Made by a program: the position numbers and the translations under genes
Source: Seramator thermalis
GTDB lineage: Bacteria; Bacteroidota; Bacteroidia; Bacteroidales; Dysgonomonadaceae
Assembly (NCBI RefSeq): GCF_004138125.1
Contig: NZ_RXHS01000020.1
Span: 1 to 40,886 of the forward strand
DNA length: 40,886 nucleotides
Direction: 5' to 3'
Part shown: positions 33,726 to 40,886 of the stretch, in pieces
How positions within the stretch are numbered: the stretch's first letter is position 1
Layout: each line of letters begins with the position of its first letter
The notes under the pieces: generated by a model
Seen by the model: only the letters and a program-made list of their open reading frames with translations
Told to the model about the DNA's origin: nothing
The model's database searches: none

Positions 33726-33892
33726 CCCGCTGCCGCACGAATCTTTTCATGTGGTATTGCATTCGTGGAAGCACAATTGAATGAACCCATAATTCATAAA
33801 TCAGTCGTATGAAATGGATTTTGTCCCATAGGGACAACCTTTTGGTAGAAAATGATGCCGAAACAAAACACAAAATCCCGTAGGGATGACCA
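33726..33892 (+). repeat. Diverged fourth copy of the 155-bp repeat
   Basis: It keeps the order of the tandem unit with many substitutions: TTTTCATGTGGTATTGCATT, AATTCATAAATCAGTCGTAT, GTCCCATAGGGAC, and AAAATCCCGTAGGGATGACC. It is separated from the tandem array by about 155 bases of C/T-rich sequence containing two copies of TCCATGTTTCCTC. Confidence 0.75.
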
Positions 33893-34130
33893 TCCGATAA
33901 CAATTTCAGGATTAAAGGATGGTCGCCCCGACAGGGCTTTATAAAATGGTTGCGTAAATTATTTTCTACCATAGGTATGCTCCTACGGAGCATATGTGTA
34001 ATATGCAATATGAAATGGACATTGTCTCCATAAGATAAGGGGACAAGTCCTGCCGCCAGACAGTGCAGGGGTTATGATAATCAAATAAGTTCATAAAGTT
34101 AGAAGTTTGTTTAGTTCAACTTTTTCCCCT

Positions 34131-34254
34131 TTTGCCTGAAAGGCAACAACCTCCATAACCGCAGGTCAACGACCTACGGACAAAGACACAACGACAATCC
34201 CTTCCTGAAAGGCAGAACCATTGCCGCTGAATGGAGAATATCTGCACCAGCAAA
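34131..34254 (+). repeat. Palindromic repeat family A, copy 2
   Basis: It has the same layout and near-identical sequence to the copy at 32874-33000: TTTGCCTGAAAGGCAACAAC, ATAACCGCAGGTCAACGACC, CCTGAAAGGCAGAACCATTG and GAATATCTGCACC. The two copies bracket the tandem 155-bp array. Confidence 0.75.
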
Positions 34255-34360
34255 AAAACAAACAAAAATTGAAATTCGTAATTTCATAATCGTGCGGGAG
34301 CAAATGGAGACGGGAAACATTTGAAGTCAGACGAAATTGAGGCAAACATAGAATTTATCT

Positions 34361-34392
34361 TTTCAACTGCATTACCTTTTTTATTACATTTG
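34361..34392 (+). promoter_or_regulatory. Candidate Bacteroidetes-type promoter for ftsK
   Basis: A perfect -7 box TACATTTG lies at 34385-34392. A weak -33 box TTTC is at 34361-34364 with 20-base spacing. The expected leader is about 70 bases before the ATG at 34467. Confidence 0.5.
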
Positions 34393-34466
34393 CAAATATT
34401 TGTACTATAGAAATCATTCGATATTCGAAAGACATTTCGAGAAAACAGAAACAGGCAAAACATAGA

Positions 34467-37007
34467 ATGGCTAAGAAAAGAAAGAGAAGAATAAATAAAA
34501 AAAACCCCGCCGCAAGTAAACGCAAAAACGGGATTATGGTTTTTTTCCGTAGCGAACGTGTACGCTTCGTGCTGGGTGTTATCATCGCTTTTGCAGGAAT
34601 ATTCGGATTCATGGCTATGGTTTCGTTCTTTTTTACCGGTGCTGCCGATCAGAGTATTATCAGCAACAGATCGTTCTGGGAACTGATAAACGACAAAACG
34701 GTTCACGTGGAAAATTGGACAAGCACCGGTGGAGCTATCCTGAGCGAAAGATTGATCAATGGCGGATTTGGCATTTTTTCGCTTCTCATCCCCCTCTTTG
34801 CAATATATCTGGGACTGCGGTTTATGGGAGTTACCCGTGTTTCGTTAGCCAAAGTATTTTTTCTGACTGCTTTCGCCCTTATTGGCGGATCTATCGCAAG
34901 TGCATTCATCCTCGGGAAACTTTTTCCGAAAAGCCACATCATTTGGGGAGGCAGTCACGGAAATCAGATAGAAATGATGCTCGAAAATACTATTGGATGG
35001 CCGGGAGTGATTTTGGTAATATTACTCTTTATTCTGGTTTTTATGGTTGTGGTTCGACGTACTTCAGTTCGGAAGATACAACAATCTATCCTCAACAATG
35101 CGCCTAAATTTCAATCTTTGTCCCCTGAAAAAGAGATCGAATTTTCAATCGAAGAAAATGAATCAGATATCGATACCGATGAAGCAGAATCTAAAGTAAA
35201 AGAGAAACATTCTTTTTTCAAAAAGATCTTTAAAAAGAGAGAAAGGCCCGACGACCTGAGCGGTATCGAAATAATGAGCAACGATACGGCTATCACGCCG
35301 GATACCGTGAAAGACAATGAAAAAATTTTGACTGCCAATTTTGAAACTTCGATGAATGTTGTCAAGGAATCTTCCCTTAAAAAAGACTTCGAAGTAGTAG
35401 TGCCTAAAGAAGAATCGGCCATAATGGATAAAACCCCCGACGACATTTCTTCGAAAAATACACCGGAGATTTCCAACGAAAATCCACAGATAACGGAGAT
35501 GGAAGATTATGATCCCAAAAAAGATCTGTCGGACTATAAAGCCCCATCACTCGATTTGCTGAAAGTGTATAATTCAACAGGAAAGGATGTGGATATGCAG
35601 GAACAAACTGAGAACAAGGACAAAATCATACGAACATTACACAACTACGGCATCGAAATCACTTCCATCCGAGCAACCGTCGGACCTACCATCACACTCT
35701 ACGAAATTGTGCCGCAGGCCGGTGTCAGAATTTCTCGCATCAAAAATCTCGAAGACGATATCGCGCTTAGTCTCTCGGCTCTCGGCATCCGCATCATCGC
35801 GCCCATGCCCGGAAAAGGAACCATCGGAATAGAAGTTCCTAACAAAGATCCACAAATTGTTTCAATGCAATCGGTCATTGCCTCCAAAAAGTTTCAGGAG
35901 TGCTCTTATGATCTTCCTGTAGCCTTGGGGAAAACGATCACCAACGAAGTGTTTATTTTCGACCTCACCAAAATGCCACACTTGCTCGTGGCCGGTGCTA
36001 CCGGACAAGGAAAATCTGTGGGATTGAATGCTATAATCACCTCGCTGCTTTACAAAAAGCATCCCTCGGAAATGAAAATGGTGTTGGTTGATCCCAAAAT
36101 GGTGGAATTCAACATCTATCAAACCATCGAACGGCATTATCTGGCCAAGCTCCCGGATGAAGAAAAGGCGATCATCACTGATGTTTCGAAAGTGACCAAA
36201 ACGCTCAACTCGCTCACCAAAGAGATGGATGACAGATACGAATTGCTTATGCGCGCACATGTGCGTACCATTAAGGAGTATAACGAGAAGTTCGTCAAAC
36301 GCCGCCTCAATCCCAATAACGGACACCGATATTTACCTTATATCGTGGTGGTCATCGACGAGTTTGGCGACTTGATTATGACTGCCGGCAAAGAAATAGA
36401 AATGCCGATTGCGCGTATTGCCCAAAAAGCCCGTGCCGTGGGCATCCACATGGTAATTGCCACGCAGCGGCCGACAACCAATATCATTACGGGTACGATT
36501 AAGGCCAATTTTCCGGCACGCATGGCATTCAGAGTTACTTCTCAAATCGACTCACGAACCATTCTCGACATGAACGGCGCCAACCAGTTGATTGGCCGTG
36601 GCGACATGCTTTTCTCGCAGGGAAGCAACCTTATCCGCATTCAATGCGCTTTTGTGGATACGCCGGAGGTGGAAGAGATCGCTCAATACATCGGAAGTCA
36701 GCGTGGTTACGAAGCTGCATTTGCTTTACCCGAAGTCACTTCGCCCGAAGAGGAAAATCGCGAAGCGGTTGACATAAACGATCGCGATCCGCTTTTCGAC
36801 GAAGCCGCCCGATTGATCGTCGTCCACCAGCAGGGATCGACTTCGCTTATTCAAAGGAAATTCTCCATCGGATACAATCGTGCAGGCAGACTGATGGATC
36901 AGCTGGAGGCTGCGGGCATCGTAGGACCTGTTCAGGGAAGCAAACCCCGCGAGGTGTACATCTCCGACGAGTATTCGCTCGAAAAGCTCCTCGATTCGTT
37001 AAAATAG
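34467..37007 (+). CDS. ftsK: DNA translocase FtsK/SpoIIIE
   Basis: The 846-residue protein has a very basic N-terminus, then four membrane segments (about 35-57, 95-117, 128-147, 172-192). An acidic, low-complexity linker (about 195-365) comes before the FtsK motor. The motor carries Walker A AGATGQGKS (509-517) and Walker B VVVIDEFGDLI, plus the ATQRPTTNIITG motif. The C-terminal γ domain (about 775-846: SLIQRKFSIGYNRAGRLMDQL) is the winged helix that reads KOPS-like polarity sites. FtsK pumps chromosome ends through the closing septum and activates XerCD recombination. Bacteroidetes members have shorter linkers than E. coli FtsK, as here. A lolA-like gene follows, a common order in the phylum. 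Confidence 0.97.
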   Translation: MAKKRKRRINKKNPAASKRKNGIMVFFRSERVRFVLGVIIAFAGIFGFMAMVSFFFTGAADQSIISNRSFWELINDKTVHVENWTSTGGAILSERLINGGFGIFSLLIPLFAIYLGLRFMGVTRVSLAKVFFLTAFALIGGSIASAFILGKLFPKSHIIWGGSHGNQIEMMLENTIGWPGVILVILLFILVFMVVVRRTSVRKIQQSILNNAPKFQSLSPEKEIEFSIEENESDIDTDEAESKVKEKHSFFKKIFKKRERPDDLSGIEIMSNDTAITPDTVKDNEKILTANFETSMNVVKESSLKKDFEVVVPKEESAIMDKTPDDISSKNTPEISNENPQITEMEDYDPKKDLSDYKAPSLDLLKVYNSTGKDVDMQEQTENKDKIIRTLHNYGIEITSIRATVGPTITLYEIVPQAGVRISRIKNLEDDIALSLSALGIRIIAPMPGKGTIGIEVPNKDPQIVSMQSVIASKKFQECSYDLPVALGKTITNEVFIFDLTKMPHLLVAGATGQGKSVGLNAIITSLLYKKHPSEMKMVLVDPKMVEFNIYQTIERHYLAKLPDEEKAIITDVSKVTKTLNSLTKEMDDRYELLMRAHVRTIKEYNEKFVKRRLNPNNGHRYLPYIVVVIDEFGDLIMTAGKEIEMPIARIAQKARAVGIHMVIATQRPTTNIITGTIKANFPARMAFRVTSQIDSRTILDMNGANQLIGRGDMLFSQGSNLIRIQCAFVDTPEVEEIAQYIGSQRGYEAAFALPEVTSPEEENREAVDINDRDPLFDEAARLIVVHQQGSTSLIQRKFSIGYNRAGRLMDQLEAAGIVGPVQGSKPREVYISDEYSLEKLLDSLK

Positions 37008-37106
37008 GCTCAACCCTATTTTTCCCTCTATATTCCTCCCGATTAATTAAACGTTCTGAATAAACGGCCGTCCTACAAAGGATGAATGATGAAAAAAGGA
37101 TAGATT

Positions 37107-37751
37107 ATGAAAAAAATTGCAATTCTGCTTACCGCCATTCTCTCTGCCGGCATTCTGTCGGCGCAAAACTCCATGCAATCGAGGTCAATTCTCGATAAGG
37201 CCTCTGCGACATACGAAAAATCGAATGGAGTGAGTTTTACCTTCAGTGTCACCACAATCGAGGCTAATGGACAAAGCTATCCCTCTCAATCGGGAAAAGC
37301 AATGGCAAAGCATAACAAATTCAAACTCGAAATGCCCGACATGGAAACATGGTTCGATGGAAAAACACAATGGGTGTGGATAAAAAGCACCAACGAAGTA
37401 AACGTGAGTGCACCCTCGAGCAACGAAATTGCATCTATCAGTCCGTTAGCACTCCTCAATATCTACAAAACCGGATTTTCGCTACGAGATCCAGTTTCGA
37501 AAAAAATAAACGGAAAAGATGTTTCCGTCATTCTACTTACTCCTACTGAGAAACAAGGTAATTTCAAGCAAATAGAAGTAGCTATCGATCAGAAAACAAA
37601 TTCGATCGTACAAGTGAAAACCATTTTGACCAATAACATAAAAAATGTAATTGATATCAACAATTACAACACAAACTATCATTTTGACGATTCGATTTTC
37701 GTCTTTAACTCCGCCCTGCATCCCGAAGCCGAAATTGTGGATTTGCGTTAA
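37107..37751 (+). CDS. LolA-like outer-membrane lipoprotein carrier
   Basis: The 214-residue exported protein has signal peptide MKKIAILLTAILSAGILSAQ. The mature part fits the LolA fold: an N-terminal LDKASATYEKSNGVSFTF helix-strand, GKAMAKHNKFKLEMPDMETWFDGKTQW, a conserved lipid-cavity pattern, then IEVAIDQKTNSIVQVKTI and DDSIFVFN near the end. LolA ferries lipoproteins across the periplasm to the outer membrane. Sequence identity in this family is low, so the gene symbol is withheld, but the position between ftsK and trxB supports the call. Confidence 0.88.
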   Translation: MKKIAILLTAILSAGILSAQNSMQSRSILDKASATYEKSNGVSFTFSVTTIEANGQSYPSQSGKAMAKHNKFKLEMPDMETWFDGKTQWVWIKSTNEVNVSAPSSNEIASISPLALLNIYKTGFSLRDPVSKKINGKDVSVILLTPTEKQGNFKQIEVAIDQKTNSIVQVKTILTNNIKNVIDINNYNTNYHFDDSIFVFNSALHPEAEIVDLR

Positions 37752-37848
37752 CACGGCTCGAAGGCTGTGCGGAAAGATATCAAAAGAGGATCGTCCTACC
37801 GGATGTAAAAAGACCTCATTTACTGCAAATAGATAATTATGATAACTG

Positions 37849-37879
37849 TTTTAGGAACAGAAGAATAGTAATACCTTTG
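37849..37879 (+). promoter_or_regulatory. Candidate Bacteroidetes-type promoter for trxB
   Basis: A perfect -7 box TACCTTTG at 37872-37879 follows TTTT at 37849-37852 (consensus TTTG) at exactly 19 bases. The leader to the ATG at 37938 would be about 50 bases. Confidence 0.65.
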
Positions 37880-37937
37880 CATCGATTAAGCGCAAATTCG
37901 CTTTTTATATAAAACGATTTTTTAAAGCATTCAAAAT

Positions 37938-38879
37938 ATGAGAGACAAAGTAAGATGTTTGATCATCGGATCAGGACCGGCAGGCTATACAGCGGCCATT
38001 TACGCTTCACGCGCCAATCTCGAACCCGTTTTATTTGAGGGATTGCAACCCGGAGGACAATTGACTACCACCACCGAAGTAGAAAATTTTCCAGGATATC
38101 CCGACGGCATAAGCGGCCCCGAGTTGATGGAAGATTTAAAAAAACAAGCACAAAAATATGGAACGGAAGTTTATCCAGGACGAGCTACAGCGGTGGATTT
38201 TTCGGTTCGGCCCCTAAAGGTTACAATCGACAACGAACACATCATCGAATCTGACACGGTGATTATCTGTACAGGTGCCTCAGCAAAGTATTTGGGGATT
38301 CCCGACGAAACAAAATATGCAGGACAAGGCGTTTCGGCGTGCGCCACTTGCGATGGTTTTTTCTATCGTAAAAAGAAAGTTGCCGTAGTTGGTGGCGGCG
38401 ACACTGCCTGCGAAGAAGCTCTTTACCTTGCCGGATTGGCCGACAAAGTCTATATGATTGTAAGAAAGCCCTATTTGCGCGCTTCTCAGATTATGCAGCA
38501 AAGGGTGATGAATAATCCCAAAATCGAAATTTTGTTCGAACACCAAACCGAAGGTTTATTTGGCGAAAACGGCGTTGAAGGAGCCCATTTAGTGAAACGC
38601 AAGGGACAGCCCGACGAAGAAAAAGTGGACATCGTCATAGATGGTTTTTTTCTTGCCATAGGACATCAGCCGAACACCGACATATTCAAAGAGTTTCTCG
38701 AAATGGATGAAGTCGGATACATCAAAACTCAGCATCCAACCACAAAGACCAATATCGAGGGTGTTTTTGCCGCCGGCGATGTGGCCGATCCTATTTATCG
38801 GCAAGCCGTTACCGCAGCAGGAGCCGGCTGTCGCGCCGCCATCGATGCCGAGAGATATCTTTCGGAAAAGGGATTGTAG
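37938..38879 (+). CDS. trxB: Thioredoxin-disulfide reductase
   Basis: The 313-residue protein is a low-molecular-weight NADPH-thioredoxin reductase. It has the FAD-binding GSGPAG at 11-16, the redox pair C135/C138 in ACATCDG, the NADPH-binding VVGGGDTACEEAL, and the C-terminal FAD motif GVFAAGDVAD. It uses NADPH to keep thioredoxin reduced, and thioredoxin in turn supplies Tpx (encoded at 25033-25533). It has its own promoter upstream and a strong terminator downstream. Confidence 0.98.
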   Translation: MRDKVRCLIIGSGPAGYTAAIYASRANLEPVLFEGLQPGGQLTTTTEVENFPGYPDGISGPELMEDLKKQAQKYGTEVYPGRATAVDFSVRPLKVTIDNEHIIESDTVIICTGASAKYLGIPDETKYAGQGVSACATCDGFFYRKKKVAVVGGGDTACEEALYLAGLADKVYMIVRKPYLRASQIMQQRVMNNPKIEILFEHQTEGLFGENGVEGAHLVKRKGQPDEEKVDIVIDGFFLAIGHQPNTDIFKEFLEMDEVGYIKTQHPTTKTNIEGVFAAGDVADPIYRQAVTAAGAGCRAAIDAERYLSEKGL

Positions 38880-38940
38880 CTCAGATGCCCTTGTGCCGTT
38901 ATCAAAAGATAATCAGATAAAATCATTTTAAATATTTTTA

Positions 38941-38973
38941 AAAAAAATCGCTCCATCAGGAAGCGATTTTTTT
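38941..38973. terminator. Strong bidirectional-type terminator after trxB
   Basis: The arms AAAAAAATCGCT and AGCGATTTTTTT pair perfectly with a 9-base loop (CCATCAGGA), so an A-run and a T-run flank the GC part of the stem. It lies 62 bases after the trxB stop and just before the promoter of the next susC-like gene. Confidence 0.92.
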
Positions 38974-38983
38974 GTTAATAAAT

Positions 38984-39014
38984 TTTTCAGATAAATAAAA
39001 ACCCCATATATTTG
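38984..39014 (+). promoter_or_regulatory. Promoter of the second susC-like gene
   Basis: The -7 box TATATTTG (39007-39014) is a perfect match, and TTTT at 38984-38987 (consensus TTTG) sits 19 bases upstream. The leader to the ATG at 39188 would be about 165 bases, in line with long leaders of Bacteroidetes susC-like transcripts. Confidence 0.65.
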
Positions 39015-39187
39015 CCGTCAAAATGAAACCACCGGTTTATCACTTTGATAGATTATTGATAGAATACAAAAGATTATGCCATTTTCGCATATATATTTTT
39101 AAATATATATAATTCATCTTAATAAACAAATCGTTCTTATCTTTATTAAAAAATGCACCTAATTTAATTTAATTAAAATTTGAGAGA

Positions 39188-40843
39188 ATGAAAAGAGTGT
39201 ATCAATTTAGACCAAAAGGCCTATTAACACTCCTTCTGAGTGTTATTGCCTTCTCTGTTTCAGCACAGAGCATCACAGTGCGTGGTACGGTTACCGACCA
39301 GAACAACGAGCCTGTAATTGGGGCAACTGTAGTTGTGGAAGGAAACACCAACCAAGGTACCGTAACCGACGTTGATGGCAATTATGTATTGAGTAACGTA
39401 CGAAGCGATGCAAGACTTGTTTTCAGCTTCGTAGGAATGAAAACGCAGACCGTTCCGGTGAACGGACAGTCGCGGATCGACGTAACATTAAGCGAAGACA
39501 CAGAAATGTTGGAAGAAGTAGTTGTTACGGCGTTAGGAATGAAGCGCGAGCAAAAAGCACTCGGCTATGCGGTGAAAGAGCTAAAAAGTGATGAATTAAT
39601 TTCAAATGTAATAAACCCTGTAAATGCGCTGCAAGGCAAAGTTGCCGGAGTCGAAATATCTCAATCAGACGGGGGAATGTTCGGTTCAACAAAAATATTA
39701 ATTCGCGGCGCTTCCACTTTGGGGAAAAACAATCAACCCATTTATGTCGTAGACGGAGTAATATTAGACAATGCTATAGCAAATGCCGGAGATGCCGATT
39801 GGAGTCAAGCATCAAACGATTACGGGAACGAGTTAAAAAACCTCAATCCTCAGGATTTCGAAACAGTCTCGGTATTGAAAGGTGCTGCGGCTACAGCTCT
39901 CTATGGCTCAAGAGGTTTGAATGGAGCCGTAGTAATTACGACTAAAAGTGGACAGGCTCGTAAAGGTATTGGTGTTCAATTTTCTCAAACGTTTGGAGTG
40001 GATTACGTTTATGCACAGCCGCATATGCAAAATATATACGGAGATGGAGCATTTTCCGGTTATGTAGATTATGGCACAACCAACGCTAATGGAGAATATT
40101 ACATGTTCGACAATCAGCGGCAGTTCATGCTCAATGCTGACGGCAAACCTACTTTGATGGGAGATTGGCAAGGTACCGGATTTGGCCCCAAGTTTGATGG
40201 AAGGGAAATAGAATATTATGATAAATCGTATAGAGCATATTTGCCTGTAAAAAACAATTTTAAAGACACTTATGAGTTAGGATTCAATACAAACACCAAT
40301 GTTGCTATCAGTGGAGGCAATGATAAAACCACCTTTTACACTTCGTTGGGTTATTTGTATAGTGAAGGAACATTGCCAAATAACAGCTTCCAAAGACTTT
40401 CACTCCTAACCAAAGCAGATCATGATATAACAGATAAGATAAATTTGGAAGCAACTCTTTCTTTTGCGAACTCAATGCCTCGTAATGCTCAGCCAAATAT
40501 TGGAGAATTATATATTGACGGAACTTGGTCTAGATCGTATGATCCTGATTTATTAAAGAAAAAATATAAAGGTACGCATGGAGGGTTAGCTAATTCATCG
40601 TTCGGAGATCAATATGGTACAGTTCCCGGCCGAGGTATGTGGTGGAATATCTATGAAAACGATTATTCAAGAAAGGAAACCTCAGTGAGACCGGGACTTA
40701 TTTTGAGGGCCAAACTCAACGATTGGTTAAATTTTACGGCCGAAGGAAATTATAACTACCTAAAGTTTCGCACTTCAGAAAGGGCTGAAAATAAAGGAGA
40801 AAAAAGAGATAAAAAAAGAAAAAAAGCAGCATATTTTGTCTAA
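39188..40843 (+). CDS. SusC-family TonB-dependent transporter, 3' end missing or broken
   Basis: The 551-residue product covers only about half of a SusC. It has a signal peptide (to SVSAQ), a carboxypeptidase-regulatory-like domain (about 29-110, VRGTVTDQNNEPVIGATVVV), a plug (about 125-240, VLKGAAATALYGSRGLNGAVVITTK) and the first barrel strands. From about residue 537 the frame becomes a lysine-rich low-complexity run (NKGEKRDKKRKK) and stops. A SusC-like reading continues in another frame (LSNISLKMSILAA) and then in a third (NYQK) up to the last base. This pattern points to base-call or assembly errors in A-rich runs at the sequence end rather than a real stop. No SusD partner is visible. 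Confidence 0.85.
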   Translation: MKRVYQFRPKGLLTLLLSVIAFSVSAQSITVRGTVTDQNNEPVIGATVVVEGNTNQGTVTDVDGNYVLSNVRSDARLVFSFVGMKTQTVPVNGQSRIDVTLSEDTEMLEEVVVTALGMKREQKALGYAVKELKSDELISNVINPVNALQGKVAGVEISQSDGGMFGSTKILIRGASTLGKNNQPIYVVDGVILDNAIANAGDADWSQASNDYGNELKNLNPQDFETVSVLKGAAATALYGSRGLNGAVVITTKSGQARKGIGVQFSQTFGVDYVYAQPHMQNIYGDGAFSGYVDYGTTNANGEYYMFDNQRQFMLNADGKPTLMGDWQGTGFGPKFDGREIEYYDKSYRAYLPVKNNFKDTYELGFNTNTNVAISGGNDKTTFYTSLGYLYSEGTLPNNSFQRLSLLTKADHDITDKINLEATLSFANSMPRNAQPNIGELYIDGTWSRSYDPDLLKKKYKGTHGGLANSSFGDQYGTVPGRGMWWNIYENDYSRKETSVRPGLILRAKLNDWLNFTAEGNYNYLKFRTSERAENKGEKRDKKRKKAAYFV

Positions 40844-40886
40844 TATATCATTAAAAATGAGTATATTAGCTGCATAATTACCAAAA

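Larger units (their letters stand above)
32404..34466. other. 2-kb non-coding repeat island between the pilin locus and ftsK
   Basis: No gene is supported in about 2 kb. It holds at least three repeat types, listed separately, and the simple sequence CAATTGTCAATTATCAATT near 33072-33090. Also present are a GAACGTTTACGTTC palindrome (32443-32456), which lies just upstream of the broken DUF4402 gene, and an ATGCTCCTACGGAGCAT-type palindrome near 33976-33992. Open frames here on the minus strand follow the repeats and have no family features. Confidence 0.7.

Noticed and set aside
33457-34008. Minus-strand open frames in the repeat island
   Set aside because: Both follow the repeat units (the same peptide YGTKSISSARF/YGLWDKIHF pattern recurs) and have no signal or domain; repeat-driven frames.

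Overview
The window is a piece of a Bacteroidales genome, most like the Dysgonomonadaceae/Porphyromonadaceae side of the order. This placement is an inference from gene content and promoter style, not from a marker gene. The evidence is: SusC/SusD pairs, a DUF1080 protein, a Bacteroidetes-type PEP/pyruvate-binding protein with receiver domains, the ftsK-lolA-trxB neighbourhood, and promoters of the Bacteroidetes form TTTG-N19-TAnnTTTG. No RNA genes, CRISPR array or intact insertion sequence was seen.

Region 1 (1-17.7 kb, + strand) is a carbohydrate locus. It starts with an exported ThuA-like protein, followed by a decayed stretch holding the tail of a membrane transporter. Then come a SusC/SusD pair, a terminator hairpin, a secreted clan GH-A-type glycosidase and a DUF1080 (3-keto-disaccharide hydrolase family) protein. 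After these are a cytoplasmic Gfo/Idh/MocA oxidoreductase with a cytoplasmic TIM-barrel isomerase, two Tat-exported Gfo/Idh/MocA oxidoreductases, a Tat-exported TIM-barrel isomerase, and a membrane-anchored tetraheme cytochrome fused to an FGE/SUMF1-like domain. The set fits a pathway that oxidises a glycoside to a 3-keto sugar, cleaves it, and rearranges or reduces the product. The cytochrome fusion is the unusual member. It may link exported sugar oxidation to the quinone pool.

Region 2 (17.7-25.6 kb) is housekeeping: a large PEP/pyruvate-binding protein with two receiver-like domains (- strand), a membrane-anchored lytic transglycosylase, uvrA and tpx.

Region 3 (25.85-32.4 kb, - strand) is a chaperone-usher pilus locus, uncommon for Bacteroidetes, where the well-known pili are type V. 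It encodes three intact DUF4402 proteins and one frameshifted one, an archaic-like periplasmic chaperone, and an outer-membrane usher with a C-terminal SPOR domain. All four DUF4402 C-termini end in an alternating hydrophobic strand with a penultimate Tyr, as in classical pilins. A near-consensus promoter precedes the first two intact pilins, and a hairpin terminator separates them from the chaperone and usher.

Region 4 (32.4-34.47 kb) is about 2 kb of non-coding DNA packed with palindromic and tandem repeats (three 155-bp units plus relatives).

Region 5 (34.47-40.9 kb, + strand) holds ftsK, a lolA-like gene and trxB, then a promoter and a second SusC. That SusC breaks into low-complexity, frame-shifted sequence in the last ~90 bases, which suggests poor sequence at a contig end.
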